Shown piece after piece: positions 53,707 through 60,960 of a DNA stretch of 64,000 bases. Each line of letters starts with the position of its first letter. The stretch's first letter is position 1. The notes below the pieces were generated by a model. That model saw nothing but the letters and a program-made list of their open reading frames with translations. It was not told the origin of the DNA and searched no databases. Source of the DNA: Flavobacterium sp. KMS (lineage in GTDB: Bacteria; Bacteroidota; Bacteroidia; Flavobacteriales; Flavobacteriaceae); assembly GCF_000813005.1 (NCBI RefSeq), contig NZ_JSYP01000012.1, positions 62,001 to 126,000 on the forward strand. Reading direction: 5' to 3'. The position numbers and the translations under genes were made by a program.

Positions 53707-53840
53707 ACCCAAAACGAGGATGGTAGATACAATGGAGATAAACTCGAAAATTTAGGTTGTGATAATTACAAGAAACACCTAACTTTGACCAGATAGATAG
53801 TGATGGAGATGGTATTGGAGATGTTTGCGACAATTGCAGA
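53707..53840 (+). pseudogene. Frameshifted thrombospondin-type-3 remnant before the Rhs tip
   Basis: One frame reads [19 protein letters not shown] and then breaks; after a shift near 53765 another frame reads [23 protein letters not shown] and runs into the Rhs tip. Both pieces are aspartate-rich calcium-binding repeats of one original reading frame, so a base was lost and the 5' part of the gene is gone. Confidence 0.65.
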
Positions 53841-55115
53841 ATGACTCCTAACCCATTGCAAGAAGATGTAAATAAAAATGGAATTGGTGATGTTTGTGAA
53901 GGTGAGGACCAAGGAATAGGAAAAGAGGTTACTGCAGGCGCTCCCAAAATGGCATATCGCTTTGTTGGAGATAAAGAATATGCGTTATCCAACCATTTAG
54001 GTAACGTACTTTCGGTAATTACCGACCGTTCTATTTTTGACACAAACGGAACATTCAGTCCAGACGTTCTTAGTTATTCTGATTATTACCCATTTGGGAT
54101 GCTTGTGCCTAAATCTAACGCAGATCGTGGAGAGTATCGTTATGGTTTCCAAGGGCAGGAAATGGATGATGAGTTAAAAGGCGAAGGAAATTCTATTAAC
54201 TATACTTTTAGAATGCATGATCCGAGGATTGGTAGATTCTTTGCTGTTGACCCGCTGGCACAAAAGTACTCATGGAATAGCCCATATGCTTTCTCCGAAA
54301 ATAGAGTCATCGATGGGGTTGAACTTGAAGGACTTGAATTTACAAAACTCAACAAGTCATTAGTTGCTGCCCGATTAAACTATTTAGAGGATAAACCAAT
54401 GGCTATTAATCAACAAGATTCTGATACATGCGTCCTAGCTGCTATTACTTATTTGTGGATTAAAGAAGATTGTCAAGGTTTCAGTCAAACGATAATGAAA
54501 TTAAATGATACTGGTGAAGCTAGGTATAATCAGTTTGTTTTTCATCCAGGAGAGGATCTTCAAAACATTGACCCTAAAAGCACAAAAATTACTCACGAAA
54601 AAAATTACAGTGCTGATTGGCTTATATTAGCTAGTCTTCAACAAACTTTGAATACTCAAAGGAATAAACCTGACTACTCAGGTAAAGTTAATAGCAAAGG
54701 TGCGGATATTGGACCAACTGAAAATTCAGCAACCGAAGAAATGTTTTTAATGAAAAAATTATTAAATTTTAAGGATGTAAAAGCTATTAGTCCTAATGAA
54801 AAAAATTCAGGTTCGCAAACTTTGAAAAATATTGACACAAAATTTCGTGCAGGTTATTCTATAATTTTAAATGTTAGAGCAGCAATTATGTACGATCCAG
54901 CAGTAGCTTCTGGTATCCCAGGCATTCAAGATGGCCGTCATGCTGTAAATTATTTAGGAGGTCTAGAACAAGCGGGAAAAAATATATTTGATCAACAATT
55001 ATATAGATTTAATGTTCAAACATGGGGAAGAAGTGAATACACAATCACGGTAACAGAAGGTCAAATAGAAAATGGTGCAATTATGAATTATGTACAAGGT
55101 AAATCTACAAAATAA
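53841..55115 (+). CDS. 5'-truncated Rhs tip with calpain-like cysteine protease domain
   Basis: The 424 residues comprise the end of a thrombospondin type 3 stretch, an RHS repeat-associated core ([50 protein letters not shown], about residues 80-165) and a C-terminal ~260-residue domain. That domain has Gln191, Cys197 ([13 protein letters not shown]), His367 ([10 protein letters not shown]) and Asn391 (FNVQTWGR). The Gln-Cys distance (6) equals that of papain, and the His-Asn distance (24) equals that of calpain, whose motif GDC-WLLAA also resembles DTCVLAA. A cysteine protease toxin is inferred. Signal peptide and Rhs shell repeats are missing, so the gene is an orphan tip. The shown ATG is the first in frame; coding may be read from further upstream. 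Confidence 0.75.
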   Translation: MTPNPLQEDVNKNGIGDVCEGEDQGIGKEVTAGAPKMAYRFVGDKEYALSNHLGNVLSVITDRSIFDTNGTFSPDVLSYSDYYPFGMLVPKSNADRGEYRYGFQGQEMDDELKGEGNSINYTFRMHDPRIGRFFAVDPLAQKYSWNSPYAFSENRVIDGVELEGLEFTKLNKSLVAARLNYLEDKPMAINQQDSDTCVLAAITYLWIKEDCQGFSQTIMKLNDTGEARYNQFVFHPGEDLQNIDPKSTKITHEKNYSADWLILASLQQTLNTQRNKPDYSGKVNSKGADIGPTENSATEEMFLMKKLLNFKDVKAISPNEKNSGSQTLKNIDTKFRAGYSIILNVRAAIMYDPAVASGIPGIQDGRHAVNYLGGLEQAGKNIFDQQLYRFNVQTWGRSEYTITVTEGQIENGAIMNYVQGKSTK

Positions 55116-55122
55116 GAAATAT

Positions 55123-55608
55123 ATGAAAATACATAGTGTTATATTATTAGCAATTTTTTTTATTTTGATAAGTTGCAGAAAAAGAGATGGAAACTTAGAA
55201 AAAAAAAACTATAATGACGTAAAAAAAGATAAAATATTATTAGAATTTAATCCCCATTTAATTACTAAATTGGATTTGATTAATACTGACAGTATTATAT
55301 TGGAAGATTTTTATAAGAATAAAAAAATATCATCAAAATGGGTTAGTTTTCGATATAAAAATAAAGTAGATACAGCATATACTTTATATAAGGAAGCAAA
55401 GTATTATTTTCAACTTAAAAAAAATTTTGTACAAAAACACGATTATAAACTAATTATTAATATTAAAGATAAAAAAAATACTTATTTTTTCGAGAATATT
55501 GATTACGATTCAATTCGAAATGGCAAAACAATTTATTTTGTTACTAAATCATATATGTTAAATAAAAAAAAATATGGAAGTTATGATGCAGTTTATTATT
55601 TAGAATAA
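55123..55608 (+). CDS. Lipoprotein, candidate immunity protein of the Rhs tip
   Basis: From the ATG at 55123 the protein has 161 residues with a lipoprotein signal (AIFFILISCRKRDG; lipid-modified Cys18); the frame opens 33 bp earlier inside the toxin gene, but the internal start gives a proper signal. The rest is lysine-, asparagine- and tyrosine-rich, with no family I recognise. It starts 7 bp after the stop of the Rhs tip, where immunity genes usually lie. Its extreme AT content is also usual for such genes. If it is an immunity protein, its location implies that the toxin is met in the periplasm or at the envelope. Function is inferred from position. Confidence 0.65.
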   Translation: MKIHSVILLAIFFILISCRKRDGNLEKKNYNDVKKDKILLEFNPHLITKLDLINTDSIILEDFYKNKKISSKWVSFRYKNKVDTAYTLYKEAKYYFQLKKNFVQKHDYKLIINIKDKKNTYFFENIDYDSIRNGKTIYFVTKSYMLNKKKYGSYDAVYYLE

Positions 55609-55642
55609 AATTTACTAATTTGTCCCCCTGTTGGCGCGAGCG

Positions 55643-55785
55643 TCTCGCTCGTGAACGCAAAGGAATGAATATAAAATAGAAAATTAAGCCTCGTCATTAC
55701 TGACGAGGTTTTTCTCTCGCTCGTGAACGCAAAGAGAATCGATAAAGAATAGAAAATCAAACCTCATCAGTAAAATGGTGAGGTT
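55643..55785. repeat. Two direct repeats each ending in a terminator hairpin
   Basis: The 20-bp word tctcgctcgtgaacgcaaag occurs at 55643-55662 and 55715-55734, 72 bp apart; similar A-rich sequence follows each and both end in a stem-loop with a T run (55689-55708 and 55760-55785). The first repeat is preceded by its own inverted half, gcgagcgtct. The unit looks like the 3' boundary of an Rhs-type cassette that was duplicated. Confidence 0.75.
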
Positions 55786-55903
55786 TTTTTTTCTCTGCTC
55801 TTAGAAGAGTTCTAATGAATAAAAAAATTGCCGTATGGTTGATAGCGAATGTCTCCTGACTTCGCAGCCACAACGATGAGAAAACCTATGAAAATCTATC
55901 TAG

Positions 55904-55939
55904 AATAGTATAAACAACGAAAAATAGCTTTATACTATT
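55904..55939 (+). promoter_or_regulatory. Leader RNA hairpin, copy 1
   Basis: AATAGTATAAA (55904-55914) pairs with TTTATACTATT (55929-55939). In copy 2 one T-A pair is replaced by C-G at the same place, a compensatory change that supports a true RNA structure. Confidence 0.65.
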
Positions 55940-55996
55940 TTAATCTCAACAGATGGAACAGAATCCATCAAAATTATAAAATACACATTAATAAAA

Positions 55997-56119
55997 ATGA
56001 TTAACGCTTTTACAATAAAGCAATCTTGGATTCTTACGATATTCATGATGGTTTGCTCTATTGCTTTATTTGCTCAAAACTACTCAATCACTCTGCTAAG
56101 AGTTCTTATCAAAAAATAA
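55997..56119 (+). pseudogene. Relic signal-peptide fragment of a duplicated secreted protein
   Basis: The 40-codon frame begins MINAFTIKQSWILTIFMMVC, nearly the same as the first residues of the DUF5977 protein (MINASIIKQSRILTVFMMVC), but after ALFAQ it runs into unrelated sequence (NYSITLLRVLIKK) and stops. It is the stump of a paralogous gene whose body was deleted or replaced. Confidence 0.75.
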
Positions 56120-56195
56120 ATTTTATCGTATTGCTGTACGAATGTCTCCTGACTTCGGGGCCACAACGATGAGAAACCCTATGAAAATCTATCTA

Positions 56196-56230
56196 AATAG
56201 CATAAACAACGAAAAATAGTTTATGCTATT
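56196..56230 (+). promoter_or_regulatory. Leader RNA hairpin, copy 2
   Basis: AATAGCATAAA (56196-56206) pairs with TTTATGCTATT (56220-56230), 57 bp before the start codon of the DUF5977 protein. The C-G pair replaces the T-A pair of copy 1. Confidence 0.65.
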
Positions 56231-56287
56231 TTAATCTCTACAGCTGGAACAGAATCCATCAAAATTATAAAATACACATTAATAAAA

Positions 56288-58501
56288 ATGATTAACGCTT
56301 CTATAATAAAACAATCTAGGATTCTTACAGTATTCATGATGGTTTGCTCTATTACTTTATTTGCTCAGGATTGCCCACCAATTATTGGTATTATAAAACC
56401 AGTGACTACAATACCTCCAGTATGCAAAGCTAATGTTATAGCAACACCTGCTGCACAAACTATTTCTACGGGACAAACGACATCTATAATATTAACTAGC
56501 ACAGCTGTTGGTACAACATTTAGTTGGACAGTTATACAAACGAACCTAACGGGTGCAAGCATAGGAACAGGAAATACAATAAATCAAACATTAACAAATA
56601 CAGGAGTTACATCCGGTAATGCAATTTATAGAATAACTCCAAAATTGGGTACTTGTTTAGGGCCTCCTATTAAACTTATGATTAATGTAGAAAATTATAA
56701 AAATAGTGATAAAAGCGGATCATTTACCAGAAACAATTGTGGATCAGGAGGGACAGGTTCTGTAGTAACCTTTACTATAGCAGCCAATACGTATACTTCT
56801 GCCACATCTCAAGCAGATGCCGATGCCCAAGCTCAAAATGCAGTAAATGCCAATGGACAAACATATGCTAACACCAACGGAACTTGTTCATACTTATTTA
56901 AAAATGTTGCTAAAAGTGGTTCGTTTACCAGAAATAATTGTGGAGCAGGCGGAACAGGAGCTACAGTAACTTATACGGTGCCTGCTAATACGTATTCTTC
57001 CACTTCTTCACAGGCCGATGCAGATGCACAAGCTCAAAATGTAGTGAATGCTAATGGACAAACATATGCTAACACCAACGGAACTTGTTCATACTTATTT
57101 AAAAATGTTGCTAAAAGTGGTTCGTTTACCAGAAATAATTGTGGAGCAGGCGGAACAGGAGCTACAGTAACTTATACTGTACCTGCTAATACGTATTCTT
57201 CCACTTCTTCACAGGCTGATGCCGATGCTCAAGCTCAAAATGCAGTAAATGCCAATGGACAAACATATGCTGATGCTAACGGAACTTGTTCATACTGGTT
57301 TGGAAATAGTGTTAAAAGCGGTTCATTTACCAGAAACAATTGTGGAGCAGGAGGGACAGGAGCTACAGTAACTTATACGGTGCCTGCTAATACGTATGCT
57401 TCTACTTCTTCACAGGCTGATGCCGATGCTCAAGCTCAAAATGCAGTAAATGCCAATGGACAAACATATGCTGATGCTAACGGAACTTGCTCATACTGGT
57501 TCGGAAATAGTGCTAAAAGCGGTTCATTTACCAGAAACAATTGTGGAGCAGGAGGAACTGGATCTGCGGTAACTTATACCATACCTGCTAATACGTATTC
57601 TTCTACTTCTTCACAGGCCGATGCAGATGCTCAAGCGCAAAATGCAGTAAATGCCAATGGACAAACATATGCTAACACCAACGGAACTTGTTCATACTGG
57701 TTCGCAAATAGTGCCAAAAGTGGGTCTTTTGTTCGAAACGATTGTGGAGCAGGCGGAACTGGAGCTACAGTAACTTATACCGTACCTGCTAATACGTATT
57801 CTTCTACTTCATCTCAAGCTGATGCCGATGCACAGGCGCAAAATGCAGTAAATGCCAATGGGCAAACATATGCTAATGCCAACGGAACTTGCTCATACTG
57901 GTTCGGAAATAGTGCCAAAAGCGGATCTTTTGTTAGAAACAATTGTGGAACAGGCGGAACTGGAGCTACAGTAACTTATACCATACCTGCTAATACATAT
58001 TCCTCTACTTCATCTCAAGCTGATGCCGATGCACAGGCTCAAAATGCAGTAAATGCCAATGGGCAAACATATGCTAATGCTAACGGAACTTGCTCATACT
58101 GGTTCGGAAATAGTGCCAAAAGCGGTTCGTTTACCAGAAACAATTGTGGGGCTGATTTTACAGGATCTGCAGTAACTTATACCATACCTGCTAATACGTA
58201 TACTTCTAATTTTTCACAAGCAGATGCAGATGCGCAAGCGCAAACTGCCGTAAATATTAATGGGCAGACATATGCAAACTCTAATGGAACCTGTACAGCA
58301 ATAACATATACATTTTGGTACACTCCAAAGCAACTTCAAACTAGTTTTAGGGAGAGTACAGTTACTTATGTTGATAGTTATGGAGGTATAAGAACTATCA
58401 CATTGAAAAGAAGTTCAGTCGGAGGTAACCCTTGCACCCCAATATTGGCAAGAAGAATTGTTAGTGAATACGATGTAAGTATATGTAGAAAAACTAACTA
58501 A
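56288..58501 (+). CDS. Secreted protein with eight DUF5977 tandem repeats
   Basis: The 737-residue protein has a signal peptide (ILTVFMMVCSITLFAQ), a ~115-residue N-terminal region with Ig-like composition (VCKANVIATPAAQTISTGQT), then eight 67-residue repeats from residue 142 to about 669 (KSGSFTRNNCG, TYTVPANTY, SQADADAQAQNAVNANGQTY, NGTCSYWF), the pattern known as DUF5977, and a ~65-residue C-terminal tail (FRESTVTYVDSYGGIRTITL) with two cysteines. Two conserved cysteines per repeat suggest a disulfide in each. There is no T9SS sorting domain and no lipobox, so how it stays at the surface is unclear. Flavobacterial proteins with this domain are often next to Rhs loci, as here. Its role is unknown. 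Confidence 0.85.
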   Translation: MINASIIKQSRILTVFMMVCSITLFAQDCPPIIGIIKPVTTIPPVCKANVIATPAAQTISTGQTTSIILTSTAVGTTFSWTVIQTNLTGASIGTGNTINQTLTNTGVTSGNAIYRITPKLGTCLGPPIKLMINVENYKNSDKSGSFTRNNCGSGGTGSVVTFTIAANTYTSATSQADADAQAQNAVNANGQTYANTNGTCSYLFKNVAKSGSFTRNNCGAGGTGATVTYTVPANTYSSTSSQADADAQAQNVVNANGQTYANTNGTCSYLFKNVAKSGSFTRNNCGAGGTGATVTYTVPANTYSSTSSQADADAQAQNAVNANGQTYADANGTCSYWFGNSVKSGSFTRNNCGAGGTGATVTYTVPANTYASTSSQADADAQAQNAVNANGQTYADANGTCSYWFGNSAKSGSFTRNNCGAGGTGSAVTYTIPANTYSSTSSQADADAQAQNAVNANGQTYANTNGTCSYWFANSAKSGSFVRNDCGAGGTGATVTYTVPANTYSSTSSQADADAQAQNAVNANGQTYANANGTCSYWFGNSAKSGSFVRNNCGTGGTGATVTYTIPANTYSSTSSQADADAQAQNAVNANGQTYANANGTCSYWFGNSAKSGSFTRNNCGADFTGSAVTYTIPANTYTSNFSQADADAQAQTAVNINGQTYANSNGTCTAITYTFWYTPKQLQTSFRESTVTYVDSYGGIRTITLKRSSVGGNPCTPILARRIVSEYDVSICRKTN
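56711..58294 (+). repeat. Eight tandem 201-bp coding repeats
   Basis: Repeats begin at 56711 and every 201 bp to 58118; the last is incomplete. Stretches of several dozen bases are identical between neighbouring units (for example repeats 2 and 3), so copies have been exchanged recently. Confidence 0.93.
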
Positions 58502-58580
58502 TTAAATGAATAAACTTATTGTATGAACTAACAAATGTCTCCTGATTTCGCATCAGATGAAACTAGTTAACACATAATTA

Positions 58581-58620
58581 AACAACAAAAGCAGCCCATC
58601 TGGAGGTTGCTTTTGTTGTT
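58581..58620 (+). terminator. Stem-loop terminator of the DUF5977 gene
   Basis: A 13-bp perfect stem (58581-58593 with 58608-58620) with a 14-nt loop, 79 bp past the stop codon, near the right border of the inserted Rhs-type segment. Confidence 0.82.
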
Positions 58621-58718
58621 ATTAGGGTGAGAAAAAAAACTAAATAATAAAAAAGAGAACTAATCGCTATGAATCTTATTATGTCAAAAAAATGTATTTA
58701 TTTTTGTATTCTTTTTCA

Positions 58719-58756
58719 CCACGCAAAATAACTGCGTACTAACTTTTGAATCTTTG
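58719..58756 (+). promoter_or_regulatory. Operator-like palindrome B and promoter of the RNA ligase operon
   Basis: CCACGCAA and CTGCGTAC (58719-58726 and 58732-58739) are five bases apart, with a perfect ACGCA/TGCGT core. AATCTTTG ends at 58756, 13 bp after the palindrome to the start of TTTG. Over 20 bases the site is nearly the same as palindrome A (shared core ACGCAAAATAA, TGCG). Transcription would start about 12 bp before the ligase ATG. Confidence 0.65.
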
Positions 58757-58773
58757 TTTAAATAAAAGAAGAA

Positions 58774-59790
58774 ATGAATACAGTACTTTTAAAAGAGATG
58801 ATATCCAAAAATTATATCAGAGTGAATAAACACCCTGATTATGATTTATATATTTATAATTATACTCAAAGTGCTCAATTTGAAAGAATATGGAATGAGA
58901 TTACATTAAGTTGTAGAGGATTGATCCTGGATGAAAACTTTGAAGTTGTTGCAAGACCATTTCCTAAGTTTTTTAATTTAGGAGAAATGGAAAATCAAGA
59001 AATCCCTAGTACAACTTTTGAAGTGTATGATAAAGCAGATGGTTCGATGGGGATTTTATATTGGATTGATGAGATTCCGTTTATAGCAAGCAGAGGTTCA
59101 TTTGCAAGCGATCAATCCGATAAGGCGAACGAAATGTTGCATGGGAAATATAAAGATTCGTGGACATTATTGGATAAAAGCAAAACTTATTTATTTGAGA
59201 TTATTTATCCCGAAAACCGAATTGTTTTAGATTATGGAGCTGCGGAAGAATTGGTTTTACTGGCAATTATCGATACACAATCGGGAGACGAATTTCCGCT
59301 GGAAGATATTGGATTTCCTATAGTTGAAAGATATAACGGAATCAAAGATATTCAGACTTTAAAAGAAATGGATATTGTGAATAAAGAAGGTTTTATTATT
59401 AAATATTCGAATAACTTTAGATTAAAAATTAAATTTGAAGAATACCTTCGTTTGCACCGAATCCTTACGCAGGTTTCTAATTTGAACATTTGGGAATATT
59501 TAAAAACTAACCAATCTATAGAAGAAGTTTTAGAACGAGTTCCTGATGAATTCTTTGATTGGGTGAAAGAAACTAAAGCCGATTTAGAGAATCAATATGC
59601 AGTAATCGAAAATCAATGTAAGAAAGATTTTAAAGTATTCGAAACGGTAAAGGAAACAGCCTTGTATTTCCAGACATGTAAACATCAGGGAGTATTATTT
59701 GCAATGCTTAAAAACAGAGATTATTCAGAAATAATTTGGAGAATGATTAAGCCAACATTCGAAAAACCATTTAATAAAGGAGAAAAATAA
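58774..59790 (+). CDS. rnl1: T4 RNA ligase 1-like RNA ligase
   Basis: The 338-residue nucleotidyltransferase joins 5'-phosphate and 3'-hydroxyl RNA ends with ATP. The adenylated lysine is Lys87 in motif I (VYDKADGSMG); CRGLILDENF before it, SRGSFAS (motif III region), YLFEIIYPENRIV (IIIa), KEGFIIKYS (IV) and FRLKIKFEEYLRLH (V) follow in order. The C-terminal ~100 residues are helical and, in T4 Rnl1, confer specificity for tRNA broken in the anticodon loop. It is slightly shorter than T4 Rnl1 (374). The stop codon is one base before the start of the kinase/phosphatase gene, so the pair is translationally coupled. Such a pair heals and seals tRNAs cut by anticodon nucleases. Confidence 0.9.
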   Translation: MNTVLLKEMISKNYIRVNKHPDYDLYIYNYTQSAQFERIWNEITLSCRGLILDENFEVVARPFPKFFNLGEMENQEIPSTTFEVYDKADGSMGILYWIDEIPFIASRGSFASDQSDKANEMLHGKYKDSWTLLDKSKTYLFEIIYPENRIVLDYGAAEELVLLAIIDTQSGDEFPLEDIGFPIVERYNGIKDIQTLKEMDIVNKEGFIIKYSNNFRLKIKFEEYLRLHRILTQVSNLNIWEYLKTNQSIEEVLERVPDEFFDWVKETKADLENQYAVIENQCKKDFKVFETVKETALYFQTCKHQGVLFAMLKNRDYSEIIWRMIKPTFEKPFNKGEK

Positions 59791-59791
59791 A

Positions 59792-60664
59792 ATGAGAAAA
59801 GTAATTTTAATGAAAGGATTGCCAGGAAGTGGAAAATCGACTTTGGCAAAAAAGATAATCTCAGAAAATCCAGAAACATATAAAAGAATTAATAGAGACG
59901 ATTTACGAGCAATGTTCGATAACGGAACAACGAGCCAAAATAACGAAAAGTTTGTAAAAAAAGTTCGTGATTTATTAATCGTAAAATGCTTGGAAGAAGG
60001 AAAAAGTGTTGTGGTAGATGATACTAATTTATCAGAGACCAATTTGAGACGAGTTACACAATTGGTTCAGGAATACAATGCAAAATTTAGCGAAAAGGTA
60101 ATTGTTGAGGTTCTCGAAGTAAATACAGATGTTGCGGTTTGTATTGAGAGAGATGCTTTAAGAGAAAAACCAGTTGGTGAAAAAGTAATTAAAAAAATGC
60201 ATCGACAATTTTTTAAAGACTCACCCGAATACACAATCCAAAATCCAGAATTACCAAAAGCAATTATCTGTGATCTAGATGGAACATTGGCATTGATGAA
60301 CGGGAGAAATCCTTTTGATGCAAGTAAGTGTGATCAGGATTTATTAAATGAACCAGTAGCAAACGTGTTAAGGAATTATAAGAAACTGGGTTATAAAATA
60401 TTGTTAGTTTCAGGAAGAGAAGATAGATACAAAGAACCGACGTTGCGTTTCCTTGAAAAACACACAATAGAATTCGATGATTTAATCATGCGAAAAAGTC
60501 AGGATAGCCGAAAAGATTCTATCATAAAAACCGAAATCTATAATGATTTTATCAAAGATAAATACTTTGTAGAGTTTGCTCTCGATGATAGAAACCAAGT
60601 AGTAGATACCTGGAGAAACGACCTGAAATTACCATGCTTCCAGGTATATTATGGGGATTTCTAA
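59792..60664 (+). CDS. pnkP: T4 Pnkp-like polynucleotide 5'-kinase/3'-phosphatase
   Basis: The 290-residue bifunctional enzyme prepares RNA ends for ligation. The kinase P-loop is GLPGSGKST at residues 9-17, with INRDDLRAMF as the acceptor-binding stretch and REKPVGEKVIKKM as the lid. The C-terminal HAD phosphatase has IICDLDGTLAL with Asp161 and Asp163 (T4 Pnkp: Asp165 and Asp167), VSGREDR and FALDDRNQVVDTWR. Order, length and numbering follow T4 PseT (301 residues) closely, in contrast to the Clostridium Pnkp-Hen1 type. It is coupled to the RNA ligase gene, and a tRNA-like RNA follows 175 bp after its stop codon. Confidence 0.93.
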   Translation: MRKVILMKGLPGSGKSTLAKKIISENPETYKRINRDDLRAMFDNGTTSQNNEKFVKKVRDLLIVKCLEEGKSVVVDDTNLSETNLRRVTQLVQEYNAKFSEKVIVEVLEVNTDVAVCIERDALREKPVGEKVIKKMHRQFFKDSPEYTIQNPELPKAIICDLDGTLALMNGRNPFDASKCDQDLLNEPVANVLRNYKKLGYKILLVSGREDRYKEPTLRFLEKHTIEFDDLIMRKSQDSRKDSIIKTEIYNDFIKDKYFVEFALDDRNQVVDTWRNDLKLPCFQVYYGDF

Positions 60665-60760
60665 AGGTGCAGAGGTTTAAAGATGCAAAGGTGTAGAGGT
60701 TTCGCTCTGTCGATAAATGATAATCCAAAAGGTTCAAGTTCTTCCTGTGTAGCTGTGTAG

Positions 60761-60780
60761 AGACGCACAGCAGTGCGTCT
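60761..60780. repeat. REP-like hairpin AGACGCAC...GTGCGTCT
   Basis: A perfect 8-bp stem (60761-60768 with 60773-60780) with AGCA loop; the same element, with one mismatch, is at 38750-38773. It lies in the gap between the kinase gene and the second tRNA-like RNA. Confidence 0.72.
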
Positions 60781-60811
60781 AACGCAACATGAGATACAAA
60801 ACGAAACAAAT

Positions 60812-60920
60812 AAACTTTGTACAAAATAATAAAAAAACAATCAACAGACGGAGGTTCAAATCCTCCTCACGCAACCAATAAGTCGCGGTAGTTTAGTATG
60901 GGAAAACAGTTGGTTTTTTT
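60812..60920 (+). ncRNA. Circularly permuted tRNA-like RNA with its promoter and terminator-like ends
   Basis: AAACTTTG (60812-60819) is a likely -7 element like that of the first RNA. The RNA then shows tRNA parts in permuted order: TCAAC (60841-60845, 3' strand of an anticodon stem), a 4-nt variable loop, T-arm GGAGG/CCTCC with loop TTCAAAT (60850-60866), TCACGCA, discriminator A and CCA (60875-60877), a 4-nt linker ATAA, GTCGCGG, T8 and A9, D-arm GTTT/AAAC with the canonical loop AGTATGGGA (60891-60907), A26, and GTTGG (60909-60913), which pairs with TCAAC (one G-U), then T32-T33 and a T run. The outer stem extends to 7 bp. The acceptor strands pair poorly in normal register, but CGCAAC (60870-60875) pairs with GTCGCG (60882-60887) at five of six positions. 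Its free ends fall in the anticodon loop position. Confidence 0.62.
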
Positions 60921-60960
60921 AAGGTTCAAAGGTTCTGAGTGGCAAAGGTTCAAAGACTTT

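Larger units (their letters stand above)
55846..56368 (+). repeat. Tandem duplication of a gene leader with signal peptide region
   Basis: Copy 1 (55846-56077) and copy 2 (56139-56368) are nearly identical over about 230 bp, from cgaatgtctcctgacttcg through the 5' leader to the codons of a signal peptide. Copy 1 leads to a 40-residue relic frame, copy 2 to the DUF5977 protein. A fragment of the beginning (aaatgtctcctgatttcg) recurs at 58533-58550 after that gene. Confidence 0.88.

Noticed and set aside
53540..53709. Open frame of about 55 codons through the tRNA-like RNA (with an ATG at 53577)
   Set aside because: It crosses the T-arm and acceptor sequences that pair as RNA, and long frames arise easily in this GC-richer stretch; there is no start signal or known protein pattern.
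60661..60760. Possible 5' partner TGCGTGA for the acceptor strand of the permuted RNA
   Set aside because: No such sequence exists upstream; the nearest word, TGCGTCT, belongs to the REP-like hairpin.
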